DNA of 6,333 bases from an uncultured Clostridium sp. (GTDB taxonomy: Bacteria > Bacillota > Clostridia > TANB77 > CAG-508). The notes beneath the pieces are model-generated. The model had not been told where the DNA came from and did no database searches. It saw nothing but the letters and a program-made list of their open reading frames with translations. Made by a program: the position numbers and the translations under genes. The stretch's first letter is position 1. Each line of letters opens with the position of its first letter. This document shows, in pieces, positions 1 to 5,956 of this stretch. The DNA is taken from assembly GCA_900556865.1 (NCBI GenBank), contig USQS01000053.1:1-6333 (forward strand), written 5' to 3'.

Positions 1-219
1 TTTGGAAATGGTATCAACTTTCAATTAGAAGTAGAAAATCTAGATGAAATATATATTAGCTTTAAAAATTCAGATTATAAAATAACTTTTGATATTGAAG
101 AAAATTGGTATAGACAAGATAGTAAATTATTAGGAAACAAAGAATTCTTAATACAAGATCCAGATGGATATTTATTAAGATTTTCTGAAGATTTAGGAGA
201 AAAGGAAATTAAAATATGA
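1..219 (+). CDS. VOC-superfamily protein (glyoxalase/bleomycin-resistance type), C-terminal part
   Basis: The open frame enters from the left edge and ends at TGA 217-219, leaving 72 residues of the C-terminal half. The fragment reads like the second beta-alpha-beta-beta-beta module of the vicinal oxygen chelate fold: an FQLEVENLDEIY strand and helix, a central WY pair, then NKEFLIQDPDGYLLRFSE, the typical final strands of bleomycin-resistance and glyoxalase-like proteins. Members bind small molecules, either sequestering drugs or acting as metal-dependent lyases or dioxygenases; the metal ligands cannot be judged from half a protein. The stop overlaps the start of the next gene as ATGA, so the two are very probably co-transcribed and translationally coupled. 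The family is fairly secure; the substrate is unknown. Confidence 0.8.
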   Translation, partial: FGNGINFQLEVENLDEIYISFKNSDYKITFDIEENWYRQDSKLLGNKEFLIQDPDGYLLRFSEDLGEKEIKI

Positions 220-626
220 TTAAATATATAGAACAAACTCCTTCTGCAGATGAATTTAATTATTTAACGAATTCTGTAGGCTGGGGGATTAGAGAAAAAA
301 ATATAATTGAAGAAGCTTTAAAAAATACATTATATTCTTTATGTGTTTATGATAATAATAAACTAATTGGATATGGAAGAATTATTGGAGATAAAACAAT
401 ATTTTTATATATCCAAGATATAATGGTAATTCCAGAATATCAAAGTAAACATATTGGTACTGGAATAATGAATAATTTATTAAATCAAATAAATCAATAT
501 AAAAAGATAAATCCTGATATAAGAACTTACTTAGGAGCATCACAAGGAAAAGAATCTTTTTATGAAAAATTTGGATTTATTTCAAGACCTAATGAAGAAT
601 TAGGCTCTGGAATGATTTTATATTAA
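216..626 (+). CDS. GNAT-family N-acetyltransferase
   Basis: This 136-residue protein is about the normal size for a compact GNAT enzyme, which transfers an acetyl group from acetyl-CoA to an amine in the cytoplasm. The N-terminal half (about 1-60) gives the first strands and helices, including the IGYGRIIGD strand. Motif A runs from about residue 66 to 90, with QDIMVIPEYQ followed by the pyrophosphate-binding Q76-xxx-I-G81-x-G83 turn. Motif B is the FYEKFGF segment at about 115-121, followed by a final strand ending in GMILY. The ATG at 216 overlaps the TGA of the VOC gene, and AAAGGA lies 9 nt upstream, which supports this start. The pairing with a VOC gene suggests a small detoxification or resistance operon, but the acceptor substrate cannot be named. 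A hairpin terminator follows directly. Confidence 0.88.
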   Translation: MIKYIEQTPSADEFNYLTNSVGWGIREKNIIEEALKNTLYSLCVYDNNKLIGYGRIIGDKTIFLYIQDIMVIPEYQSKHIGTGIMNNLLNQINQYKKINPDIRTYLGASQGKESFYEKFGFISRPNEELGSGMILY

Positions 627-630
627 TTTT

Positions 631-657
631 AAAGGCGAGTTAATTCTCGCCTTTTCT
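631..657 (+). terminator. Rho-independent terminator of the VOC-GNAT operon
   Basis: A perfect 9-bp stem AAAGGCGAG / CTCGCCTTT (631-639 with 646-654) closes a 6-nt loop and is followed by a short T-rich tail. It starts 4 nt after the acetyltransferase stop codon. It lies between two convergent reading frames, but the minus-strand side lacks a good U-run, so it mainly serves the plus strand. Confidence 0.85.
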
Positions 658-670
658 ATAATACTATTGG

Positions 671-898
671 TTACACATTTACTTGCCACTCTCCATTTTT
701 CTTGCCGTTTTTTCTTTCTATTAGTCCTTTCTCTTGCATTTCTGCCATATATGTTTTAACAGTTCTTAAAGATTTATTAATTTGCACTGCTATTTCTTCT
801 TGTATTGTTGCTGGATTTACTTTTAATATGTTTATTATTGCTTGCTCTTCTAAAGTGCAATTTTTGCACTTTAAAATGTGGAAATTGCACTTTAAAAT
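671..898 (-). pseudogene. Remnant of a winged-helix transcriptional regulator (C-terminal HTH only)
   Basis: The minus strand carries an open stretch of 75 residues from just after a stop (899-901) to TAA at 671-673. It contains TLEEQAIINILKVNP, then TIQEEIAVQINKSLRTVKTY, then MAEMQEKGLIER and a GEWQV end. This is the classic winged-helix pattern: a helix, the turn, a recognition helix of the RTVKTYMAEM type, and the wing. It resembles the C-terminal domain of AlbA_2/RecG-like ATP-binding regulators. No ATG, GTG or TTG with a ribosome binding site precedes the HTH; the only ATG codons in frame (748 and 739) lie inside it. Frames further upstream on this strand are broken by stops. I read it as the surviving tail of a larger regulator. 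A functional tiny protein from an unusual start is possible but unlikely. Confidence 0.6.
851..898. repeat. 21-nt-period direct repeat with nested inverted repeat
   Basis: TTGCACTTTAAAAT occurs at 864-877 and again at 885-898, a period of 21 nt. The first copy also pairs with TAAAGTGCAA at 851-860 to form a perfect 10-bp inverted repeat (851-860 with 864-873, 3-nt loop). In the frame of the HTH remnant the repeat encodes ILKC every seven residues, just N-terminal to the winged helix. Short coding repeats before the terminal HTH are known in AlbA_2-type regulators, so this may be a relic of such a linker rather than a DNA-binding site. Confidence 0.6.
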
Positions 899-1184
899 TT
901 ATATTTTACATATCAGAAATATTTAAATTGTTCACCTTTTTGTATATAAAACATTGATTGCAATGTTTTATATTCTTCTTTAGTAAGTAATTAATAACAA
1001 CCATTTTAAAGAAGTGGCTTATGGAAAGTTATAAAAAATGCGACAACAGTATTCTAAAAGAATAGTTAAATCTTAAAGAAAAGATATTTCTTTGCTTTTT
1101 TGCTAGGTAGATAAGAATAATCGTATATATTTTATATGTATTAAAATAGTATAAAATATATTATATAAATGTTTAATAAAAGTA
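899..1184. other. Intergenic region, no supportable gene
   Basis: All six frames are interrupted by stops. The region holds a strong hairpin at 944-973, a short A/T-only weak stem near 1075-1093 followed by a T-run, and an AT-only 12-bp inverted repeat (ATATATTTTATA at 1125-1136 with TATAAAATATAT at 1150-1161). The last lies just upstream of the promoter of the restriction-modification operon and is a possible operator, though A/T palindromes arise easily by chance here. A 15-codon frame at 1021-1065 has no ribosome binding site and is not called. Confidence 0.5.
944..973. repeat. Perfect 13-bp hairpin / palindrome
   Basis: ATATAAAACATTG (944-956) pairs without mismatch with CAATGTTTTATAT (961-973) across a 4-nt loop ATTG. 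The following plus-strand bases are pyrimidine-rich but not a clean T-run, so it is a weak terminator at best. No plus-strand gene ends here. It sits between the regulator remnant and the restriction-modification promoter. Confidence 0.65.
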
Positions 1185-1213
1185 TTGAATTTATTTTTAA
1201 TATATATTATAAT
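1185..1213 (+). promoter_or_regulatory. SigmaA-type promoter of the RHH-methyltransferase operon
   Basis: TTGAAT (1185-1190) and a perfect TATAAT (1208-1213) are separated by exactly 17 nt. Transcription would begin near 1219-1221, leaving a leader of only about 16-18 nt before the start codon at 1237. The perfect 12-bp palindrome TAATATATATTA (1198-1209) overlaps the -10 element, which would suit autorepression by the ribbon-helix-helix product; this is inference. Confidence 0.75.
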
Positions 1214-1223
1214 TACTTTCAAT

Positions 1224-1229
1224 AGGAGG
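1224..1229 (+). promoter_or_regulatory. Shine-Dalgarno site that decides the start of the RHH gene
   Basis: AGGAGG lies 1 nt before an ATG at 1231 and 7 nt before a second in-frame ATG at 1237. Only the second has workable spacing, so translation should begin at 1237 and not at the longer 61-residue frame. Confidence 0.85.
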
Positions 1230-1236
1230 AATGTAT

Positions 1237-1416
1237 ATGAAAAAAGTGGGAAGACCAAAAGGGAAAAATAAAGATACTCGCTTAAATATTATGATATCAT
1301 CTGACTTAAAAAATGAATTTCAAAAAATAGTATCACAAAATGGTTCAAATGTTTCTGTAAAAATTTGTGAGCTTATTGTTAATTATATAAAAGAACAAAA
1401 GGAGGAAAACAAATGA
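1237..1416 (+). CDS. Small ribbon-helix-helix protein with AT-hook-like N-terminus, putative R-M regulator
   Basis: The product is 59 residues from the preferred ATG. Residues 5-10 read GRPKGK, the core of an AT-hook minor-groove motif. RLNIMIS (about 15-21) is a strand that could pair in a dimer. It is followed by an amphipathic helix SDLKNEFQKIVSQ (about 22-34), a short turn, and a second helix from SVKICELIVNYIKEQ (about 40-54). That order of strand, helix, helix is the Arc/CopG/MetJ ribbon-helix-helix layout, which binds operators as a dimer. Its TGA overlaps the methyltransferase ATG as ATGA, so the genes form one operon. By position it corresponds to the controller proteins of Type II systems, which are usually HTH (XRE) proteins, so its regulatory role is inferred. 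Family call is good but not certain because the protein is short. Confidence 0.72.
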   Translation: MKKVGRPKGKNKDTRLNIMISSDLKNEFQKIVSQNGSNVSVKICELIVNYIKEQKEENK

Positions 1417-2546
1417 ATGTAATAGATTTATTTGCAGGATGTGGAGGTTTAAGTTTAGGTTTTGAAATGGCTGGATTTAATATTCCTCTTGCAATTGAAA
1501 AAGATGAATGGGCGTCTGAAACTTACAAAAAAAATCACCCTTCAACAAAAGTATTAACTGGTGATATTACACAAATAGTAAATTTAGAAAATTTACTATC
1601 AGAAAAAGATTTACCCATTGATGGAATAATTGGAGGTCCTCCCTGCCAAGGTTTTTCATTAAGTGGTAATAGAGATAAAAATGATCCAAGAAACAGTCTA
1701 TTTATGGAATTCGTTAGATTCGTTAAATATTTCAAGCCAAAATTTTTTGTAATGGAAAATGTTAGAGGAATTCTCTCAATGAAAACCAAAGATAGCAAAA
1801 GCGTAAAGGATCTTATCCTTTCAGAATATAATACCGCTGGATATAATGTTAAAATCTGCCAATTAAATGCTGCTGAATATGGTGTGCCTCAATCTCGTTT
1901 AAGAATTGTATTTATTGGAATAAGAAAAGATATTCCTTTCAAAGAGGAGAATATAGGTCCTACACCATTTCTATTTGGGAAAGATCAAATTACAATAGAA
2001 CAAGCAATTATGGACTTGCCTCAGATAGATTCTGGTGAAGGAAAAGATTTTATAGAATATTCTCAAAAACCTAAAAGTAATTATCAAAAATGGGCTAGAA
2101 ATAATAGTAATGGTGTGTATAATCATATAGCAATGCGTCATACTAAAAGGCTTATTGAACGTTTTAAAAATATAGACTTTGGACAATCTGTCGCTGATGT
2201 TGATGAATGTCATCAACAAAGAAAAAGAGGTGATGCATCAAAAATCAGTGGAAAAGTATTCTCTCAAAATAATATGCGTCCTTATCCCAATAAGCCATCT
2301 CCCACAGTTCCAGCAAGTTTTCAAAGTAATTTTATACACCCGTATCTTAATCGTAATTTTACTGCAAGAGAAGGAGCAAGATTACAATCCTTCCCTGATA
2401 CTTACATATTTTTTGGAAAAAGAACAACTATGTCTTGGGAAAAGAATCTTTCTCAATACCAACAAATTGGAAACGCTGTTCCCCCATTATTAAGCAAAGC
2501 AATTGCAGAAAATATAATAATATATTTAAAAAAAGAAACTGATTAA
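1413..2546 (+). CDS. DNA (cytosine-5-)-methyltransferase of a Type II restriction-modification system
   Basis: This 377-residue enzyme moves a methyl group from S-adenosylmethionine to C5 of cytosine in a specific DNA site, protecting host DNA from the partner nuclease. The expected motifs appear in order: I (DLFAGCGGLSLGFE, 5-18), II with acidic E29, III (GDIT, 50-53), IV (GGPPCQGFS, 74-82) with the catalytic Cys78, VI (ENV, 115-117), VIII (QSRLR, 160-164), a target-recognition region from about 190 to 285, IX (RPYPNKPSPTV onward, 289-325), and X (IGNAVPP, 352-358). No key residue is missing, so it should be active. AAAAGGAGG with 7-nt spacing precedes the ATG, and the start overlaps the upstream RHH stop. 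The endonuclease gene converges on it 10 nt downstream. The recognition sequence cannot be read from the protein; related Bpu10I/DdeI-type systems recognise sites with a CTNAG core, which is only a hint. Confidence 0.96.
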   Translation: MNVIDLFAGCGGLSLGFEMAGFNIPLAIEKDEWASETYKKNHPSTKVLTGDITQIVNLENLLSEKDLPIDGIIGGPPCQGFSLSGNRDKNDPRNSLFMEFVRFVKYFKPKFFVMENVRGILSMKTKDSKSVKDLILSEYNTAGYNVKICQLNAAEYGVPQSRLRIVFIGIRKDIPFKEENIGPTPFLFGKDQITIEQAIMDLPQIDSGEGKDFIEYSQKPKSNYQKWARNNSNGVYNHIAMRHTKRLIERFKNIDFGQSVADVDECHQQRKRGDASKISGKVFSQNNMRPYPNKPSPTVPASFQSNFIHPYLNRNFTAREGARLQSFPDTYIFFGKRTTMSWEKNLSQYQQIGNAVPPLLSKAIAENIIIYLKKETD

Positions 2547-2559
2547 CAGTTTCTTTTTA
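2528..2559. terminator. Shared bidirectional terminator between methyltransferase and endonuclease
   Basis: A perfect 12-bp stem AAAAAGAAACTG / CAGTTTCTTTTT (2530-2541 with 2547-2558) has a 5-nt loop that contains the methyltransferase TAA (2544-2546). The endonuclease stop (2557-2559 on the minus strand) lies at the other foot. A-runs and T-runs flank both sides, so it can end transcription in both directions. Confidence 0.85.
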
Positions 2560-3354
2560 TCTATCCAATAATTTACCAGTATTATTTATCTTATCTTCCA
2601 TTTCTGCATGTTCAATAGTTGTAGATATTTCTTTATAATATTCTAATAGAGCTTCAGGATCTAGTGGAGTATTAATAATTAAGTTTCTTCTAGAACCATC
2701 TCTTAATACAAACATCTCATTTAAATTATTATCATATCGTGCTGCAATAATTTTCTCTTTAGAAACATCATTGTATTCCATTAAAACATAAGTTTTTACA
2801 TTAGGAGATGCATTTTTTATTTGCCTACTAGAATACTGTACTTCTCCAAACATCGTAGCATCTAAATATGTTTTCACTTCTACACATACTATTGGTATAA
2901 TAATTGATAATCTTTGAGTCTCATCAATTTTTAATTCAACTTTTTTTCCAATGCAAAAATCCACATCTTTTGGTATAATATCTATATGCATTTGATTATT
3001 AATTTTCATACCTGCATAAACATTTTTATTATATATACCAAAAGTATCATCTTTTATTAGAGGTAAATCTTTAAATAAATATGTACTTATTTCTTCTATA
3101 AATGTTGATCTGAATTTTGATTGAGATGTAATATTATTTAATGCCGAAAAGTTTTCAACCTCAACTAAATATTTATCTATCAATCTAGCAGCTTTTCTGA
3201 ACACATTTATATCTTTAGAAGCATAATTTAATAACTCTAATTGTTCTCTGTATTTTTTATATACTTCTACATAAAATCCTCTTATTTTTTCTCCCTTATT
3301 ATTATAATTTGAATTTATTTTGTTATTTAAATTACTTTCATGAATATATAACAT
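2557..3354 (-). CDS. Type II restriction endonuclease, Bpu10I-like
   Basis: The protein has 265 residues and should cut unmethylated DNA at the site protected by the neighbouring methyltransferase. The N-terminal half is charged and mostly helical. A PD-(D/E)XK-like core follows: KDVDFCIG (129-136, candidate metal-binding Asp132), a strand VCVEVKTYLD with the E159-V-K161 pair, then YSSRQIKNASP, KTYVLMEYNDVS and EMFVLR. The block EVKTYLDATM, an S/R-rich helix and an NP(N) segment leading into a Y-V strand resembles the Bpu10I endonuclease family as I remember it. That family name is a moderate-confidence call; the endonuclease role is also supported by the adjacent C5 methyltransferase. AGGAGG on the minus strand (3367-3362) sits 7 nt before the ATG at 3354. 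It has its own promoter and converges on the methyltransferase, so expression of the two can be uncoupled. Confidence 0.75.
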   Translation of the reverse strand: MLYIHESNLNNKINSNYNNKGEKIRGFYVEVYKKYREQLELLNYASKDINVFRKAARLIDKYLVEVENFSALNNITSQSKFRSTFIEEISTYLFKDLPLIKDDTFGIYNKNVYAGMKINNQMHIDIIPKDVDFCIGKKVELKIDETQRLSIIIPIVCVEVKTYLDATMFGEVQYSSRQIKNASPNVKTYVLMEYNDVSKEKIIAARYDNNLNEMFVLRDGSRRNLIINTPLDPEALLEYYKEISTTIEHAEMEDKINNTGKLLDR

Positions 3355-3428
3355 AAAGGTTCCTCCTTCTACTCGTCAAAACTATTTATATGTAGATTAT
3401 TAATGTGTTTAACCAATTCATCTTCTAT

Positions 3429-3457
3429 ATTATATCATGGAATTATTTTTGAAACAA
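3429..3457 (-). promoter_or_regulatory. Promoter of the restriction endonuclease gene
   Basis: Read on the minus strand, TTGTTT (3457-3452) is followed after 17 nt by TATAAT (3434-3429), preceded by TGA to give an extended -10 (TGnTATAAT). Transcription would start near 3422, giving a leader of about 68 nt before the start codon at 3354. That is much longer than the leader of the methyltransferase operon. Confidence 0.68.
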
Positions 3458-3478
3458 CACATACTAAAGGCAAAACTG

Positions 3479-3515
3479 AAAAAATAAGAAAAATTTTTCA
3501 TTTTTCTTATTTTTT
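3479..3515 (-). terminator. Rho-independent terminator of the MATE-kinase gene
   Basis: AAAAAATAAGAAAAA (3479-3493) pairs perfectly over 15 bp with TTTTTCTTATTTTTT (3501-3515) around a 7-nt loop. It overlaps the minus-strand stop codon of the fusion gene at 3507-3509. The stem is almost entirely A/T, so it is stable mainly through length. It also separates this gene from the endonuclease promoter just downstream. Confidence 0.7.
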
Positions 3516-5498
3516 AATACTATTACAAATTAATTCAACTGCATTTTCAATTCCAACAGCATCACTATTAATACAAATATCATAGTTAGAAGGCTCTCTC
3601 CAGTCTTTATCTGTATAATATTTATAGTGGTTTGCCCTTAATTTATTTATTCTTGAAATTTCTTTTTTAGCTTTTTCTTTATTCATTCCATAAAACTCAG
3701 TTGCTCTTTTTATTTTATTTTCCATTGTGTTATTAATAAATATTTTAAAAACATTTTCTTTATCTTTTAATATAAAATCTGCACATCTTCCAACTATTAC
3801 ACAAGACTCTTTTTCTGCCAATTCTTTAATAAGGTTTGATTCTTTTATAAATAGCTCATCTGCATTATTTAACCCAACATAATATCCACCATTAACATTG
3901 TCTAACACAGTTCTTTTTTGTTCATTACTTTCAATATATTCTGCTGAAAAACCTGTATCTTTAGATATTTCTTCTACAAATTCTTTATCATATAGTTTTA
4001 TACCAAGCTTTTCGGCAACTAGTTTTCCAATATATCTTCCTCCAGAGCCATATTCTCTTGCAATAGTAATAATTACATTGCCTTCTATGTTCTTATTATT
4101 TATACTATTTTCATCTAAAACAACTTTATCTTTTACTTTTGCTCCATCTTTTAAATTCTTATATTCTTTTGCTAAAAATACAAAAGCTAAAATAAATGCT
4201 ATACCATCTGCAACTGGTCCTGCACTTAACACTCCTATAATTCCATACATGCTACTAAGTATTACCATTGCAGGTATTAAAATAATAATCTGTCTTGATA
4301 ATGATAAAATCGCACTTTTGGTACTTTTTCCAATTGCTTGAAAAAAAATTCCAGAAGGAATTTGAATACCATTAAATATACATAGCAATAAATAAATTCT
4401 AAAAGATAAACAAGCAAATTCAATGTAGTTTTCATCTCCACTACCAAATATTAATATAAGTTTATCTGGAATTGTTTGGAATAATATAAATGCAATTGTG
4501 CTTATTATTACACTAGAACCCAAAACAAGTTTTAATGTTTCCTTTACTCTGTCATATTTTTTTGCACCATAATTATATCCAAATATTGGTTGGCTTCCTG
4601 CAGCAATTCCTATTATTATACTATTTAAAATTTGGCTTATTTTCATTACGATTCCTAAAACAGTAATTGGAATTTCTGCCCCAAATTTGCTATCTAATCC
4701 ATACTTTCCAAGCAAATTATTTTCAACTGTCATAACACATACAAAGCTCATTTGCATAATAAAACTGCTTATTCCAAGTGTAGTGATTTTTTTACAAGTA
4801 TCTTTGTTTAGTTTAAAACACTCTTTTGAAATTTTAATTGTTTTAAATCTTTTTATATACATAATGTTTAAAGCAAATGTAACTATTTGGCTTATAACTG
4901 TTGCAACTGCAGCTCCAGCAACTCCTTTATTAAATACAAAAATAAATATTGGGTCTAATATTGTATTTAAAACAGCTCCTACAATCATGCTTATCATTGA
5001 ATACTTTGGACTTCCATCTGCTCTAATTACTGAATTTAAAGTTGTTCCTATCATTGAAAAAGGAAAACCAATTGCAATAATTCTTCCATATGTCATTGCA
5101 TAACTTTGTAAATTTTCAGTACAACCAAATAATTTTAAAAACAATGGCAAAAATATTAATGTAATAAAACAAAACAATATTGATACAATTGCAGAAATTA
5201 ATATTCCATTTCCTATTCCCACTTCTGCTTCTTTATTCTTTTTTTCTCCTAGTTTTAAACTTAAATATGCAGATGCTCCATCTCCAAACATTAATGAAAA
5301 TGCAAGCCCTACCATAACTAATGGGAAAACTACATTTGTAGCTCCATTTCCTAAATACCCAACACCTTGACCTATAAATATTTGGTCAACTATGTTATAT
5401 AATGAATTTACTAACATAGAAATTATGCAAGGTATTGAAAATTTTTTAATTAACTTTCCAATCTTTTCTTTTCCTAATATGTTTTCTTCTGCTTCCAT
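3507..5498 (-). CDS. MATE-family efflux transporter fused to a cytidylate-kinase-like domain
   Basis: The 663-residue protein has two parts. Residues about 1-445 form a full-length MATE transporter: an N-terminal cytoplasmic stretch, then roughly twelve hydrophobic segments with loops such as VDQIFIGQGVGYLGNGATN, SLKLGEKKNKEAE, RADGSPKYSM and QPIFGYNYGAKKYDRVKE. Such proteins export cationic drugs or metabolites using Na+ or H+ gradients. A charged linker (about 446-474) leads to a C-terminal domain (475-663) of the cytidylate-kinase-like type. It has a nucleotide-binding loop REYGSGGRYIG (481-491), a VIVGRCADFIL strand and helix (567-577), and a lid-like RINKLRANHYKYYT region (616-629). The loop lacks the classical GKS/T, as is usual in that family. 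No in-frame start codon occurs in the linker just before the kinase-like domain, so this is one continuous protein. AAAGGA lies 8 nt before the ATG. A TATAAT at 5541-5536 may be its -10, but no good -35 is visible. The kinase-like substrate is unknown. Confidence 0.9.
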   Translation of the reverse strand: MEAEENILGKEKIGKLIKKFSIPCIISMLVNSLYNIVDQIFIGQGVGYLGNGATNVVFPLVMVGLAFSLMFGDGASAYLSLKLGEKKNKEAEVGIGNGILISAIVSILFCFITLIFLPLFLKLFGCTENLQSYAMTYGRIIAIGFPFSMIGTTLNSVIRADGSPKYSMISMIVGAVLNTILDPIFIFVFNKGVAGAAVATVISQIVTFALNIMYIKRFKTIKISKECFKLNKDTCKKITTLGISSFIMQMSFVCVMTVENNLLGKYGLDSKFGAEIPITVLGIVMKISQILNSIIIGIAAGSQPIFGYNYGAKKYDRVKETLKLVLGSSVIISTIAFILFQTIPDKLILIFGSGDENYIEFACLSFRIYLLLCIFNGIQIPSGIFFQAIGKSTKSAILSLSRQIIILIPAMVILSSMYGIIGVLSAGPVADGIAFILAFVFLAKEYKNLKDGAKVKDKVVLDENSINNKNIEGNVIITIAREYGSGGRYIGKLVAEKLGIKLYDKEFVEEISKDTGFSAEYIESNEQKRTVLDNVNGGYYVGLNNADELFIKESNLIKELAEKESCVIVGRCADFILKDKENVFKIFINNTMENKIKRATEFYGMNKEKAKKEISRINKLRANHYKYYTDKDWREPSNYDICINSDAVGIENAVELICNSIKK

Positions 5499-5562
5499 TT
5501 TTTCATTCCTTTCAACTTAAATTTTTAATAATTTTATTATATTTATGAATTATATTTTTTAT

Positions 5563-5599
5563 GAAAAAAAGACCTACAAACATTAAGTTTGCAAGGCTT
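5563..5599 (-). terminator. Rho-independent terminator of tRNA-Arg
   Basis: On the minus strand an imperfect 12-position stem (5598-5587 with 5581-5570, two mismatches and one G-U pair, 5-nt loop) is followed by seven T residues (5569-5563). It sits 14 nt after the tRNA 3' end and ahead of the MATE gene. Confidence 0.75.
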
Positions 5600-5612
5600 T
5601 GTTTTTTTGTTA

Positions 5613-5689
<77 letters not shown>

Positions 5690-5708
5690 ATTTCAAACGA
5701 ACATTACT

Positions 5709-5737
5709 ATAATACCACAAAAAAATTCAAAAGTCAA
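5709..5737 (-). promoter_or_regulatory. Promoter of tRNA-Arg
   Basis: Minus-strand TTGACT (5737-5732) and TATTAT (5714-5709) are spaced by 17 nt. Transcription would begin about 13 nt before the first base of the tRNA. Confidence 0.8.
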
Positions 5738-5739
5738 CT

Positions 5740-5956
5740 AATATTGGAAAGAATTTTTTGTTTTTTTGAATGATTTATGTTAACTATTTAGATAATAAGT
5801 ATTGTCCATAGTGTCTTTAACATTTTTATAGAGGAGCACTACGTGCTCCTCTACTTGTTTTGTTATTCATACTTTTTGGGTTTTTTTACCCCTGTTCTAA
5901 TTTGTACTTTATTTTATTTTTCTTGGTTCTGGTTTTCTAATATTAGGGGACACAGG
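5740..5956. other. Intergenic region downstream of the SUMF1-type gene
   Basis: No gene is supportable. The region contains T-rich runs (5754-5767 and 5881-5887), a small GGGT/ACCC stem (5878-5881 with 5888-5891), and one strong GC-containing hairpin at 5829-5853. A 14-residue minus-strand frame that begins ATGAATAACAAAAC and runs through that hairpin is not convincing. If the neighbouring gene is a retroelement target, sequence just after its stop may hold sites needed for mutagenic homing. Confidence 0.5.
5829..5853. repeat. Perfect 11-bp GC-containing hairpin
   Basis: TAGAGGAGCAC (5829-5839) pairs with GTGCTCCTCTA (5843-5853) around a 3-nt loop TAC. Neither side carries a proper T-run, so it is not a standard terminator, although it could end or stabilise the transcript of the SUMF1-type gene, whose stop lies 103 nt away on the minus strand. 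A cruciform role at a retroelement target is an alternative but the distance is larger than in the known phage case. Confidence 0.7.

Noticed and set aside
702..926. A 74-residue hydrophobic plus-strand frame
   Set aside because: It is antisense to the winged-helix remnant, which has a recognisable fold; the plus-strand frame has no ribosome binding site and no family resemblance.
1021..1065. A 15-codon plus-strand frame starting ATGGAAAGTTAT
   Set aside because: No ribosome binding site or promoter, and nothing recognisable in the peptide.
1535..2493. Three open frames (1535-1798 minus, 1971-2219 minus, 2179-2493 plus) inside the methyltransferase
   Set aside because: The methyltransferase motifs run through the whole length in one frame; these are shadows without start signals.
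3403..5103. Plus-strand frames at 3403-3585, 3898-4341 and 4687-5103
   Set aside because: They lie opposite the nuclease promoter and the MATE-kinase gene, lack ribosome binding sites, and their hydrophobic composition simply mirrors the AT-rich transporter codons.
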